From NCBI RefSeq assembly GCF_001042905.1, contig NZ_JYLB01000010.1, positions 180,709-244,708 of the forward strand: a DNA stretch of 64,000 bases. The letters run 5' to 3'. A program made the translations under genes and the position numbers. The notes beneath the pieces are model-generated. The model searched no databases. It was not told where the DNA came from and saw only the letters and a program-made list of their open reading frames with translations. Below, in pieces: positions 34,103 to 42,776 of this stretch. Numbering within the stretch: the stretch's first letter is position 1; each line of letters opens with the position of its first letter. Origin of the DNA: Pseudomonas lini (GTDB lineage Bacteria > Pseudomonadota > Gammaproteobacteria > Pseudomonadales > Pseudomonadaceae).

Positions 34103-34408
34103 ATGAAAATGCTACTGATGGTCGAGTTTCCCCATGAACCTTTCAACGCGCATGTCAGGTCCGGGAAAATCGGCGAAATCATGAACCGCGTGCTGGAAAC
34201 CATTAAGCCGGAGGCGACTTATTTCACTGAGCAGGATGGAATGCGAAGTGGGATTTTTCTGATCGATATAGAAGACCCTTCCGAAATTCCCGGATATGCG
34301 GAACCCTTCTTTCTCAACTTTCAGGCCAACTGCAAATTCCGAGTGGTCATGAGTGCGCAGAACCTGCAAGACGCGGGTCTGGAGGAGCTCGGAAAAGCCT
34401 GGGGGTGA
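34103..34408 (+). CDS. Conserved hypothetical protein, 101 aa
   Basis: A 101-residue protein MLLMVEFPHEPFNAHVRSG, KPEATYFTEQDGMRSGIFLI, AEPFFLNFQANCKFRVVMS. Relatives in Pseudomonas are often labelled 'panthothenate synthetase' in databases, but the motifs and size (about 280 aa) of PanC are absent, so that name should not be used. The ferredoxin-like beta-alpha-beta pattern hints at a dimeric alpha-beta barrel fold (inference). Function unknown. Confidence 0.65.
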   Translation: MKMLLMVEFPHEPFNAHVRSGKIGEIMNRVLETIKPEATYFTEQDGMRSGIFLIDIEDPSEIPGYAEPFFLNFQANCKFRVVMSAQNLQDAGLEELGKAWG

Positions 34409-34432
34409 GGTGCGATCAATAAGTGAGAAACC

Positions 34433-34538
34433 TGTGGCGAGGGAGCTTTCTCCCGCTTGAGTGCGTAGCACTCACAAAAATCGGCAATTGCTGTCGGATT
34501 TTTGGGGCCGCTACACAGCCCAGCGCGAGCTCGCCACA
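34433..34538. repeat. REP-like inverted repeat ('TGTGGCGAGGGAGC' class)
   Basis: TGTGGCGAGGGAGCTTTCTCC at 34433 and the inverse GAGCTCGCCACA at 34526-34538 enclose GAGTGCGTAGCACTC and a second stem. The same class occurs at 50464 and 62635. Confidence 0.8.
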
Positions 34539-34555
34539 ATGGCAGAGCCTGTCGC

Positions 34556-34891
34556 TTACTGAACGGTTTTCAGCTTGACCACATCACCGGAGATTGTGGT
34601 GGTGTAACCGGTCAGGACCCAGGCCCAGAACCAGTTTTCCTGAACCTGGGTGTTGATCATGGCGTCGCCGCCCTTGGCCTTGATCGCGGCGTTCTGAGCG
34701 CGGATGAAACGGTTGTTCTGCTGGATCGGGATGAGGCCAAACAGCAGGAGGCCAGTGGCGGTCGCTTCACTGTGGCCGACAACGGTGTACTGGGTGCTGT
34801 CGTACTGCTGAGTCTTCATCGGGGCGCCGGTGCAACCCGCCAGAACCAGACCGAACAGGGCTACGGCAACAACTTTGCTGAGATAATTCAC
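34556..34891 (-). CDS. Small lipoprotein
   Basis: A 111-residue protein with a lipobox LAGC (Cys20) after a hydrophobic segment (VVAVALFGLVLAGC), so it should be a lipid-anchored envelope protein. The rest is a small domain with SEATATGLLLFGLIPIQQNN and GDAMINTQVQENWFWAWVLTG. This resembles the small DUF-type lipoproteins related to Pseudomonas envelope stress genes. The precise function is unknown. Confidence 0.75.
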   Translation of the reverse strand: MNYLSKVVAVALFGLVLAGCTGAPMKTQQYDSTQYTVVGHSEATATGLLLFGLIPIQQNNRFIRAQNAAIKAKGGDAMINTQVQENWFWAWVLTGYTTTISGDVVKLKTVQ

Positions 34892-35015
34892 TGAGTCACT
34901 CCATTAGAAATACCCGGGATCCGTTTCTCGGGCGGCGCCTACTTTAACGGATGAAATGGCTCGTTGATATCACCTGTACAGCCTTTACGCGGCAAACATT
35001 TTGATGAGGCACAGA

Positions 35016-35405
35016 TTATTGCGGCTGAAATGTCTGAAGGTAGGCCAGCAGGTTTTCGACCTTCTGCGAATCGCTGAGGCCCCAGAAAATCATCCGGGTT
35101 CCAGGGACTACTTCTTTTGGCGCTTCGATGTAGGCGGTAAGTGTTTCGCGAGTCCAGATGAGGCCTGATGATTTCATCGCGCTTGAGTACTGGTAGTCCG
35201 TCGTGCTTCCCGCAGGGCGCCCGAAGATCGCATTGAGTTGCGGACCAAAAGAACCCCGCGCCGAAGTCCCTACTTGATGACAGCCGCCGCAGATACGGTT
35301 AAATAGTTTCTGACCAGCTTCAGCATCCCCCGCCGCTTCGGCTTGCATGCTGAATAACCCGGTATTGAGCATCAAGGCGAAGGTAAGGATGGCGGCGTTT
35401 TTCAT
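35016..35405 (-). CDS. Class I cytochrome c
   Basis: A 129-residue periplasmic protein with signal peptide (MKNAAILTFALMLNTGLFSMQAEA) and one heme c site, CGGCH (Cys39, Cys42, His43), plus a Met ligand in PGTRMIFWG (about residue 105). It resembles mono-heme c550-type cytochromes. ATG at 35405, GGAG six bases upstream. Electron partner not identifiable from the neighbours. Confidence 0.88.
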   Translation of the reverse strand: MKNAAILTFALMLNTGLFSMQAEAAGDAEAGQKLFNRICGGCHQVGTSARGSFGPQLNAIFGRPAGSTTDYQYSSAMKSSGLIWTRETLTAYIEAPKEVVPGTRMIFWGLSDSQKVENLLAYLQTFQPQ

Positions 35406-35538
35406 GTGGTGCTCCAAATCAGGTGTTGCTGGCAGCAAAAACGGGCGGCTATTTCATCATGACTGGCTGCTACACCGAAGCCTTGAAGTTAATCTATAAC
35501 TCTCTTCGTCTCTTTAATGTCGTTGCAGGGGAGCCAGA

Positions 35539-36336
35539 ATGAAACCCGTCGAACCCTTTTATCGGGACGCTGGCGTGGGACCGGGCGTTGTCTGCTTTCA
35601 CGCCAATGCGAGTCACTCGGTGCAGTGGCGTGGATTGCAAGATCACCTGGCCGCAAAGTTTCGGGTTCTGGCGCTCGATTCATTTGGGGCCGGCAAGAGC
35701 CCGGCGTGGCCCACCGATCGGATCGTCACCCTCAGTGAAGAAGCGCGCTTCGCCGAGCCGGTGCTCGCCCGCGCCGGCGAACCACTCATTCTGGTCGGTC
35801 ACTCTTATGGCGGGGCAGTGGCGTTGATCGCGGCGCTGCAGAACCCCGGCCGGGTGCGCGCGCTGGTTTTATATGAGCCAACATTATTTGCCCTGCTCGA
35901 CGCCGAATCGCCTCCACCCAATGAGGCGGATGCCATCCGTGAAGTCGTCGCAAACGCCGGGCTCGCGCTTGAGGCGGGTAACCTGGACGCAGCGGCCCAG
36001 CACTTCATTGACTACTGGATGGGTGCCGGGGCCTGGGAGCAAACCCCGGAACAACGCAAGCCCTCCATCGCCGCCGCGGTGGCCAATGTGCAGGGCTGGG
36101 CCCACGCGCTGTTGAACGAGCCGACGCCCTTGCAGGCATTCCGCTCGCTCAACCTGCCGGTGCTTTTCATGGTCGGCAAGGACTCGCCGGCATCGTCACG
36201 GGCAGTGGCACGGCTGCTGACCGGCGCACTGCCGAACGTTGAAGTGGTGGAACTCGAGGGGCTCGGTCATATGGGGCCGGTGACGCATCCGGAGATCGTC
36301 AATCAGGTCATCGTGCAATTTATTGAGCGCAGTTGA
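35539..36336 (+). CDS. Alpha/beta hydrolase
   Basis: A 265-residue cytosolic alpha/beta hydrolase. HANASHSVQW after the oxyanion strand, nucleophile elbow GHSYGG (Ser89), and catalytic His in LEGLGHMGP (about 243). Similar proteins include haloalkane dehalogenase-like and esterase enzymes; the substrate is unknown. ATG at 35539 with GGGAG eight bases upstream. It converges with the GST gene (15 bp apart). Confidence 0.85.
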   Translation: MKPVEPFYRDAGVGPGVVCFHANASHSVQWRGLQDHLAAKFRVLALDSFGAGKSPAWPTDRIVTLSEEARFAEPVLARAGEPLILVGHSYGGAVALIAALQNPGRVRALVLYEPTLFALLDAESPPPNEADAIREVVANAGLALEAGNLDAAAQHFIDYWMGAGAWEQTPEQRKPSIAAAVANVQGWAHALLNEPTPLQAFRSLNLPVLFMVGKDSPASSRAVARLLTGALPNVEVVELEGLGHMGPVTHPEIVNQVIVQFIERS

Positions 36337-36351
36337 CCTGACTTCACACCG

Positions 36352-36999
36352 CTACAGCGCAGGACGCTGCAATTTGACCCACTCCTGCACCGTAGGCCGC
36401 TGCCATTGACGCTGCGCGTATTCCACCAGCGCGGATGGCACGGCGTCACCGTTGAGTATCAGCCGGTTGAGCATCAAGGCCAGGTCCACATCGGCGATCG
36501 ACCATTGGCCGAACAGGCACTCGCGGCCGTCAGCCAGCAGCGCTTGTGCGGCAGCGATCAGCTTGCGCGCAGCCGACTCGGCAGCGGGCGACAAGGGCGC
36601 TGATTTGAGGCCATAAAACACCACCAGTGTGGATCGTTCCTGCCGAATGGGCAGCAGATCACTGCGCAGCCACGCCTGGACTTGTCGTGCCTTCGCGCGT
36701 TGCATTAACTCCTGCGGGTAAACCGGCGTCTGAGGGAAAATGTCTTCCAGATACTCAGTGATCGCCGACGATTCAGACAAGGCAAAATCGCCATGCACCA
36801 GCGTCGGTACGCGCTGGGTCAGCGAGAGGCTGGCATAGTCTTCTGACTGGTTTTCGAACGCGTCGAGGTCCAGCGGGCTCAGTTCGAACTCGATGCCCTT
36901 TTCGCGAAGGGCCACGAAAACCGACATGGCATAGGGGCTGGTGAATTGAGCATCAACGTACAGGCGCAGGCGGGAATCATTCACGGCGGTCATCTCCAT
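36352..36999 (-). CDS. yfcF: Glutathione S-transferase (YfcF-like)
   Basis: A 215-residue protein with GST N-terminal thioredoxin-like domain (LRLYVDAQFTSPYAMSVFVA; glutathione-binding LSESSAITEYLED) and a C-terminal helical domain (LFGQWSIADVDLALMLNRL). YfcF-type GSTs protect against peroxides. The start at ATG 36999 (or ATG 36993) is chosen because the domain begins there; the frame is open to 37131 without domain content. Confidence 0.85.
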   Translation of the reverse strand: MEMTAVNDSRLRLYVDAQFTSPYAMSVFVALREKGIEFELSPLDLDAFENQSEDYASLSLTQRVPTLVHGDFALSESSAITEYLEDIFPQTPVYPQELMQRAKARQVQAWLRSDLLPIRQERSTLVVFYGLKSAPLSPAAESAARKLIAAAQALLADGRECLFGQWSIADVDLALMLNRLILNGDAVPSALVEYAQRQWQRPTVQEWVKLQRPAL

Positions 37000-37226
37000 A
37001 TGGTGAGCAGACACGCTACGAGATCCAATGTCATAAGGAAAATGCATGATTTTTATGGGGGCATTCCTGAGCGGAATACCTGTTGGCGGGCAGTGCCTGA
37101 AATGGCTGACACCGCGCGTGAAATGATCCAATTGCGCTTTTCACATGAAAAAAGTCATTTGCGCACCTATCTCGCTCACATTCTCCGCCCTAAAGTGCAC
37201 CGCTCTACTCAACCCTCGGCGTATTT

Positions 37227-37799
37227 ATGAATCTCTGGTTTCGACTGTTCCTGATGCTGTTTCGTCGCCCTTGGCGCAAGCCGGTTGATGGGCTGGCCAC
37301 TACCGTCATCCGCATGCGCGTCTGGCCGCTCGATCTTGACCTCAACCGGCACGTCACCAATGGCCGTTATTTCACTATGGCCGACGTGGGTCGCATGGAT
37401 TTCGTCCTGCGCAGTGGTGCCTACCGCGTAGCCCTGCGCCACAAGGCGGTGCCGATTGTTGGGGATACCTGGGGCAAGTTTCGGCGGGAGCTGAAGCTGT
37501 TCGAATCGTTTGAGATTCATACCCGCATACTCGGCTGGGACGATAAGTGGAGCTTTATGGAACACCGCTTCGTGAGCAAAGGACGGGTAGTTGGCGTCGT
37601 CATCATGCGGGGTCTGTTCCGCGCGGCCAAGGGCACGGTCTCACCTGCCGAGTTTGTCCGGGAGCTGGGATTGGCTGAACAGTCACCCCAGATGTCGCCG
37701 TGGCTGACAACCTGGTCGCAGAGCTGCGACGACATGAGCCGCCAGCTCCGAGAGGAAGAAGGCCTGGCGCCTCAGCGTCATACTGTCTGCGAACCCTAA
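37227..37799 (+). CDS. Hotdog-fold thioesterase-like protein
   Basis: A 190-residue 4HBT-type hotdog protein (THEM6-like): VWPLDLDLNRHVTNGRYFTM carries the conserved Asp...N...H...N...Y pattern, then FRRELKLFESFEIHTRIL. An N-terminal hydrophobic helix (WFRLFLMLFRRPW) suggests membrane association. It likely acts on acyl-CoA or related esters. It precedes the SLATT-domain gene by 57 bp on the same strand. Confidence 0.8.
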   Translation: MNLWFRLFLMLFRRPWRKPVDGLATTVIRMRVWPLDLDLNRHVTNGRYFTMADVGRMDFVLRSGAYRVALRHKAVPIVGDTWGKFRRELKLFESFEIHTRILGWDDKWSFMEHRFVSKGRVVGVVIMRGLFRAAKGTVSPAEFVRELGLAEQSPQMSPWLTTWSQSCDDMSRQLREEEGLAPQRHTVCEP

Positions 37800-37856
37800 C
37801 AGGCGGCCAAATAGAAGCTAATATTCCTCTGAATCCCCCTGCCAAGGACTGCAACC

Positions 37857-38360
37857 ATGAGCCGGCTAGAGCTACTGACCAAATGGAATCGCATGATCGT
37901 TCGGTTGCAGATTGAACACGAAATCAGTGCCCGGGATTTCGAGAAGTTCAGCTGGAAACTGGGTATCCCCTGCGTGGTGCTGTCGGCGATCGTCAGCGCC
38001 AGTGTCTTTGGCTCAATCAGTGACTCCTCGCCCGTATGGCTCCAATACCTAGCCGGCGTCCTGTCACTCCTGACCCTGGTGTTGAGTTCGGTCCAGACCT
38101 TCCTGAACTTTGACACCCGGGCTGCCGGGCACAAAGACACCGCCGAGAAACTCGGGGCGATATCTCGTGAGATTCAGGACGAAATCGCCAGCGGCAAGGA
38201 CGAGGCTATCCTGGGCCCAATCGTTTTTGACATCCGCAAGCGCATTGATTCGATTCTTCTTGATGCACCGACCTTGCCCAAGTCGACTATAAGAAAACTG
38301 GGTGAAGTTCGCGTCTACACAGAGACACCGCCCGCTGAGCAAGACACCGTCCCGGCTTGA
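37857..38360 (+). CDS. SLATT-domain two-TM protein
   Basis: A 167-residue protein. Two transmembrane helices (about 35-53 and 61-83) follow an amphipathic N-terminus, and the segment RAAGHKDTAEKLGAISREI matches the SLATT pattern, a family of predicted pore-forming effectors described beside SMODS/SLOG nucleotide signalling genes. Here no sensor (SLOG, SMODS, TIR) is adjacent; the neighbours are a thioesterase-like gene and a DUF355 gene, so it may be a stand-alone defence or stress effector, or be a relic. Confidence 0.75.
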   Translation: MSRLELLTKWNRMIVRLQIEHEISARDFEKFSWKLGIPCVVLSAIVSASVFGSISDSSPVWLQYLAGVLSLLTLVLSSVQTFLNFDTRAAGHKDTAEKLGAISREIQDEIASGKDEAILGPIVFDIRKRIDSILLDAPTLPKSTIRKLGEVRVYTETPPAEQDTVPA

Positions 38361-38408
38361 TTAGAGGCCAGACTCTGGTTCGCAGCATCGTGAAAGGAGG
38401 CGTTTGAA

Positions 38409-38894
38409 ATGCAACTCATCACGTTGAAAATCGACAAGCCGCAAGAGACGAACTTCATTTTGGGACAGACGCACTTCATCAAGTCCGTCGAGGATATTCA
38501 TGAAGCGCTGGTCAACGCCGTGCCAGGCATCCAGTTTGGCGTGGCCTTTTGTGAAGCCTCCGGCAAATGCCTGGTGCGATGGTCTGGCACCGATACCGCC
38601 ATGATCGAACTTGCACAGAAAAATGCGCAAGCCATTGCCGCGGGCCATAGCTTCATCATTTTCCTCGGCGACGGTTTCTATCCGCTGAACGTGTTGAACG
38701 CCGTCAAAATGGTTCCAGAGGTGTGCCGTGTTTTTTGCGCAACGGCCAATCCGACTGAAGTGATTGTTGCTGAGACGGAACAGGGGCGCGGGATTTTGGG
38801 CGTGGTGGATGGCTTTTGTGCCAAAGACATTGAAGGCGATGAAGACATTCTGTGGCGCAAGAATTTGCTGCGGCAGATCGGCTACAAGTTGTGA
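38409..38894 (+). CDS. DUF355 family protein (adenosine-specific kinase-like)
   Basis: A 161-residue protein of the DUF355 family: FGVAFCEASGKCLVRWSGTD, then FIIFLGDGFYPLNVLNAVK and VCRVFCATANPTEVIVAETE, then GRGILGVVDGF. A homologous archaeal protein is reported as an adenosine-specific kinase; activity in bacteria is unproven. Strong AAAGGAGG site 9 bases before ATG 38409. Confidence 0.8.
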   Translation: MQLITLKIDKPQETNFILGQTHFIKSVEDIHEALVNAVPGIQFGVAFCEASGKCLVRWSGTDTAMIELAQKNAQAIAAGHSFIIFLGDGFYPLNVLNAVKMVPEVCRVFCATANPTEVIVAETEQGRGILGVVDGFCAKDIEGDEDILWRKNLLRQIGYKL

Positions 38895-38962
38895 TTTGAA
38901 CTTGTACAGACGAAAAGCCCGCACAAGGCGTAATGCCAGTCAGTTAAGGGCAAATCGGACAT

Positions 38963-39028
38963 GTAGGAGCCAGGCTTGCCGGCGAAGGCGTCTTTAAGAG
39001 CGCCTTCGCCGGCAAGCCTGGCTCCTAC
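38963..39028. repeat. REPIN ('GTAGGAGCCAGGCTTGCC' class)
   Basis: GTAGGAGCCAGGCTTGCCGG and its inverse around a 10-bp loop, beside AATGCCAGTCAGTTAAG (38932-38948). Same class as 42594. Confidence 0.9.
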
Positions 39029-39068
39029 GAAAAGCGGTTTACTCGCGGGTTTTAAACATCGAGCAGGC

Positions 39069-39890
39069 TCACCTGCCCGAATTCTGCACAAGTTGCTCAA
39101 CGAAGAACTCCACATGCCCTCGCGGATGAGTCGGCAAAGGCCAGGTATCGACGTTGTGAGCAAGGGCCTGGAAGGCTTGAGCGCATTTGGAGCGGGGAAA
39201 GGCTTCAACCACTGCACGCCCCTTCTGCGCGGCCTTGTGCGCACATTCGTCGTTCGGCACCGCGCCGACGTACTGCAGCGAGACATCAAGGAACATATCG
39301 GTAATTTTTTCCAGCTTGGCAAACAGATTGCGACCTTCCGCCGGGCTGTTCGTCATGTTGGCCAGCACGCGAAAACGGTGCATACCGTAGTTCAGATTGA
39401 GTAGTTTGATCAGCCCGTAGGCGCCGCTGATCGAGGTGGGTTCATCGCACACAACCACCATCACTTCCTGCGCCGCGCGGATGAAGTTGACCACTGAGCC
39501 ACCGATACCGGCGGCCGTATCGATCACCAGCACATCCAGCTTATCGCCAATATCGCTAAAGGACTGGATCAGCGCACGGTATTGCGCCGGCTCCAGATGA
39601 ATCATGCTCTGCAATCCCGAAGAGGCCGGGGCCACACGAATGCCTCCAGGCCCAGGCAACAGCACCTCGGACAGCTCGCAACGCCCTTCGATGACATCGG
39701 CCAGTGTGTAGCGCGGCGTCAGCCCCAACAGAATATCGATATTCGCCAGGCCCAGATCGGCGTCCAGCAATACGACGCGCCGCCCCATTTTCGCCAGCGC
39801 CAACGAAAGGTTAACCGCCACCGTTGTCTTGCCCACGCCACCTTTACCGCCCGTTACAGCGATAACTTGCACGCAATGCACATCATCCAT
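39069..39890 (-). CDS. MinD/ParA-family ATPase (FleN/FlhG-like orphan)
   Basis: A 273-residue P-loop ATPase of the MinD/FleN type: deviant Walker A GGKGGVGKTT (Lys16 and Lys21), LLDADLGLANIDILLGL (switch), VLVIDTAAGIGG and VVCDEPTSISGAYGLIK. FleN/FlhG limits flagellar number together with FleQ. Here no flhF, fliA or other flagellar gene is near, and no MinE, so it is an orphan paralogue. ATG 39890, with AGGG before it; the longer frame to 40031 is not supported. Confidence 0.85.
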   Translation of the reverse strand: MDDVHCVQVIAVTGGKGGVGKTTVAVNLSLALAKMGRRVVLLDADLGLANIDILLGLTPRYTLADVIEGRCELSEVLLPGPGGIRVAPASSGLQSMIHLEPAQYRALIQSFSDIGDKLDVLVIDTAAGIGGSVVNFIRAAQEVMVVVCDEPTSISGAYGLIKLLNLNYGMHRFRVLANMTNSPAEGRNLFAKLEKITDMFLDVSLQYVGAVPNDECAHKAAQKGRAVVEAFPRSKCAQAFQALAHNVDTWPLPTHPRGHVEFFVEQLVQNSGR

Positions 39891-40150
39891 TTTGTCATCC
39901 CTTCCTTGCGCATCGTGTGCCAGTACGTCATGGCCACCGTCCAGATGCCGCAAGAATAGCTGAAAAGCGCGAAATAGCCGCGTTGTCTTCCGACGAGAGG
40001 CACTTCGCCACCCGTCATCGAGCCTTTTCAACGAAAACGCCGCTAATTCGTTGATTCAGAGAATGACACTGCGTTCCTGAATGCTTGCTGGCAGATGTAC
40101 CGATAGAGTCTCAAAGCCCTCATACAAAAATGGAGAAAAAACTGAAGCGT

Positions 40151-40537
40151 TTAAATCCAGACATCATTGATTGCGGTTCTTTCTCCCTCCTGATCGCCGG
40201 TATTCAGCACGCCACGCGGCTCGATCAGTAGCATCCTCACCTCTCGCTCAGCATAAGGCTTGTGTTCGACGCCCTTGGGGACGACGTACATTTCCCCCTG
40301 CCTGACCACGACGGCCCCCTCTCGAAAATCGATGCGAAGCACGCCTTCGAGGACAATGAAGGTTTCATCGGTGTCGGCATGGGAATGCCAGACAAAGTCG
40401 CCTTCGATTTTCACCACCTTGAACTGGTAGTCGTTCATTTCGGCAATGACCTTGGGCGCCCATTGCTCGCTGAACAAAGCCAGTTTTTCGGCAAAGTTAA
40501 TCGCGGTGCAGGTTGTCACGCCGGGTTGGGAATGCAT
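40151..40537 (-). CDS. Single-domain cupin
   Basis: A 128-residue cupin: WHSHADTDETFIVLEGVLRI gives the first metal-binding cupin motif (HxH...E), then VVPKGVEHKPYA the second His. The family includes dioxygenases, epimerases and sensors; the function is unknown. The ATG at 40537 is preferred to GTG 40552. The AraC gene lies 90 bp upstream on the same strand and may control it. Confidence 0.8.
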   Translation of the reverse strand: MHSQPGVTTCTAINFAEKLALFSEQWAPKVIAEMNDYQFKVVKIEGDFVWHSHADTDETFIVLEGVLRIDFREGAVVVRQGEMYVVPKGVEHKPYAEREVRMLLIEPRGVLNTGDQEGERTAINDVWI

Positions 40538-40627
40538 TTGAGTCGCCCTCACTAGCCAAGTTATCGAGGGCTGACTTTAGGAGAGGATCAGCACTGCGTA
40601 TTGCATGATTGTGCAAGTCGAGCGCCC

Positions 40628-41440
40628 TTAAACAAGGCCCAGCCTTTTCATCCATCGACCGGGTGAGACGCCGTAGGTCTGGGTGAATTGACGCGTCATG
40701 TGGCTTTGATCGAAAAAGCCTGCGGAGACGGCCGCCTCCGCCATCGAGTGGCCCCCGAACATCAGTGCTCTTGCCAGATCGAGGCGTCGTTGAGTCATGT
40801 ATCGATAGGGGCTCGTACCGTACAGCGCACGAAAATCACGGCTCAGGCTCCAGCGGTCTCGACCACTGGCCTGCGCTAACTCCTCCAGGGTAATGACTCG
40901 ATCCAGCGACTCATGAATCAACGCGCGCGCGCGTTCGGCCGCTACAAAGTCAAACGACTTGCGCCGCCCGCGTTGCCCCGAGTTCACATCCAGCGCTTGC
41001 GCGAGATCGTAAATGGCATCGTCTTCTTCCAGGGGCTCGATGCAAGCGTCGAGGCTCTGCAGCAGCACTTGGGTCGCGGCATAAAGCCGTGGGTCGCTCG
41101 ATATACCACCCTCGATGAAGGGCAAGGGTTTGCCGCCTAATACTTGCTGAATCAAAGCGGGTTCGATGTAGATCATCCGATAATGAAAACCCGCTTCGGT
41201 GCCGGCTTCACCGTCATGTACTTCGTCCGGATGCAAAACGACGGTTTTCCCGGGCAGGCTGTGACGCTTGGTGTTGCGGTACTGGAAGCTTTGAACACCC
41301 GACAGCGTTCGTCCGATGGCGTACGTATCGTGGCGATGCGGCGTAAACCCATGGCCGCCAAAAAAGGCTTCGATACGCTCCATCTTCAACGGCTGAGCCG
41401 AGCGCTTTACCCAGTCGTTGTCACCCCTGGTTTTCGTCAT
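40628..41440 (-). CDS. AraC-family regulator
   Basis: A 270-residue AraC protein: N-terminal sensor domain (HGFTPHRHDTYAIGRTLSGVQ, LHPDEVHDGEAG), C-terminal HTH (LEELAQASGRDRWSLSRDFR, AAVSAGFFDQSHMTRQFTQT). It is similar in design to the AraC gene at 21487. Target probably the adjacent cupin gene or a distant transporter. Confidence 0.88.
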   Translation of the reverse strand: MTKTRGDNDWVKRSAQPLKMERIEAFFGGHGFTPHRHDTYAIGRTLSGVQSFQYRNTKRHSLPGKTVVLHPDEVHDGEAGTEAGFHYRMIYIEPALIQQVLGGKPLPFIEGGISSDPRLYAATQVLLQSLDACIEPLEEDDAIYDLAQALDVNSGQRGRRKSFDFVAAERARALIHESLDRVITLEELAQASGRDRWSLSRDFRALYGTSPYRYMTQRRLDLARALMFGGHSMAEAAVSAGFFDQSHMTRQFTQTYGVSPGRWMKRLGLV

Positions 41441-41680
41441 GTCCCTGTACTCCTGAAGGATGCCAGTACGGTACCAGCCCGAGAGCCTGATGTCCTTGGG
41501 TGAATGGCCGGATCAGCCCCCACGGCGGCGGCGCTAAATTTGTCTCCTCCCCTCGTGAACCAGTCTTCAGACCCGCAGTCTTAGCCGTGCCGTAAAAGAA
41601 GCTCATCCAACGAAGCGCTCCTACGGTCATTGCTCGTTTCTGTCCCCCTATCGTCGTCATCTCATCAGAGCTGTCCGTTC

Positions 41681-42541
41681 ATGCGCCCAACCGTCCGCCG
41701 CTGTCGCTTTATCTCTCTGTGCCTGATGCCTTTGCTCCCGCTATTCGCCAGCCCCGCCCATGCCAGTGGGGAGCGGCAACTGGTGGAAGTCATCAACGAC
41801 TACCGCGCCGATCCCGATCGCTGTGCCGGGCGCTCGGTCAAGCCGTTGCGGCCGCTGTCGCTGAAATCGAACCTGGCGCTGCCGGTCGGCTATGGCGGCG
41901 GTTTGCGGAGCGCCTTGAAAGCTAAGGGTTATCAAGCGGTGACGGTGCGCACCATTCGCGTGGTCGGCGCGCAAGATGCCGATGAGGCGTTTGACATGCT
42001 TGAGAGCGACTACTGCGGGGCGCTGCTCGATACCCAGTATGCCGATATCGGCGTCACTCGCTCCCGTAGCGAATGGCAGGTGGTGCTGGCGCAACCGGTG
42101 CTCGACGGACGTGTCGGCGATTCGCGAGAAGCGGGCAAGGCGTTGCTGGCACAGGTCAATGCGGCACGGGCCAGGCCGCGCCTGTGCGGGCGCAAACGCT
42201 TTGCCGCCGCACGGCCGTTGACCTGGAATGCCGCCCTCGGGGCCGCCGCGCAAGGGCACAGCAAGGCAATGGCCTACGGCAACTACTTCGCCCACCGCGA
42301 TCCCGACGGTGATATGCCATTGGATCGGGCCAAAGCCGCCGGCTATCGAGGCCGTCAGATCGGCGAGAACATCGCCGCCGGGCAAAGCTCACCGAGCAAG
42401 GCAATGGCCGGCTGGCTGGCCAGCCCTGGGCATTGCGCCAACCTGATGAACCCGATGTTTACCCAAGTGGGCGCGGCCTATGCCGCCGATTCACGCAGTG
42501 ACGAGGGTGTTTATTGGACGATGCTGTTTGGCGCGCCTTGA
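41681..42541 (+). CDS. Secreted CAP (SCP-like) domain protein
   Basis: A 286-residue exported protein (signal peptide ending SPAHA). The C-terminal half is a CAP domain: LLAQVNAARARPRLCGRKRF, AALGAAAQGHSKAMAYGNYF, HRDPDGDMPLDRAKAAGY, IGENIAAG, GHCANLMNP. The N-terminal half begins with a similar motif (LVEVINDYRADPDRCAGR) and probably is a degenerate repeat of the same start. CAP proteins often bind lipids or act as secreted effectors. ATG at 41681; the frame is open further upstream. Confidence 0.85.
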   Translation: MRPTVRRCRFISLCLMPLLPLFASPAHASGERQLVEVINDYRADPDRCAGRSVKPLRPLSLKSNLALPVGYGGGLRSALKAKGYQAVTVRTIRVVGAQDADEAFDMLESDYCGALLDTQYADIGVTRSRSEWQVVLAQPVLDGRVGDSREAGKALLAQVNAARARPRLCGRKRFAAARPLTWNAALGAAAQGHSKAMAYGNYFAHRDPDGDMPLDRAKAAGYRGRQIGENIAAGQSSPSKAMAGWLASPGHCANLMNPMFTQVGAAYAADSRSDEGVYWTMLFGAP

Positions 42542-42593
42542 GTGAAGCGCGTTCCATAACCCCTGAAATGCCAGTCGGTTAATCACAAAACTC

Positions 42594-42740
42594 GTAGGAG
42601 CCAGGCTTGCCGGCGAAGGCGTCCTTCAGATCGCCTTCGCCGGCAAGCCTGGCTCCTACGAAAAGCGTTCGCGAAGACGGCGGCACAGTCGACATTGATG
42701 TCGCCTGACCCACCGTTTTCGCGAGCAAGCCCGCTCCCAC
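42594..42740. repeat. Compound REP: REPIN of one class next to half of another
   Basis: GTAGGAGCCAGGCTTGCCGG inverted pair (42594-42659), immediately followed by GTTCGCGAAGACGG and the inverse half TTTTCGCGAGCAAGCCCGC of a GGGAGCGGGC-class REPIN ending at 42740. The box AATGCCAGTCGGTTAA lies at 42567-42582. Confidence 0.85.
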
Positions 42741-42776
42741 AGGGTCCGACGGTGTTTTTCAGACTCGGGGCATTAT

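Noticed and set aside
34103..34408. 'Panthothenate synthetase' label commonly given to such proteins
   Set aside because: The protein has 101 residues and no HIGH or KMSKS-like motifs of PanC.
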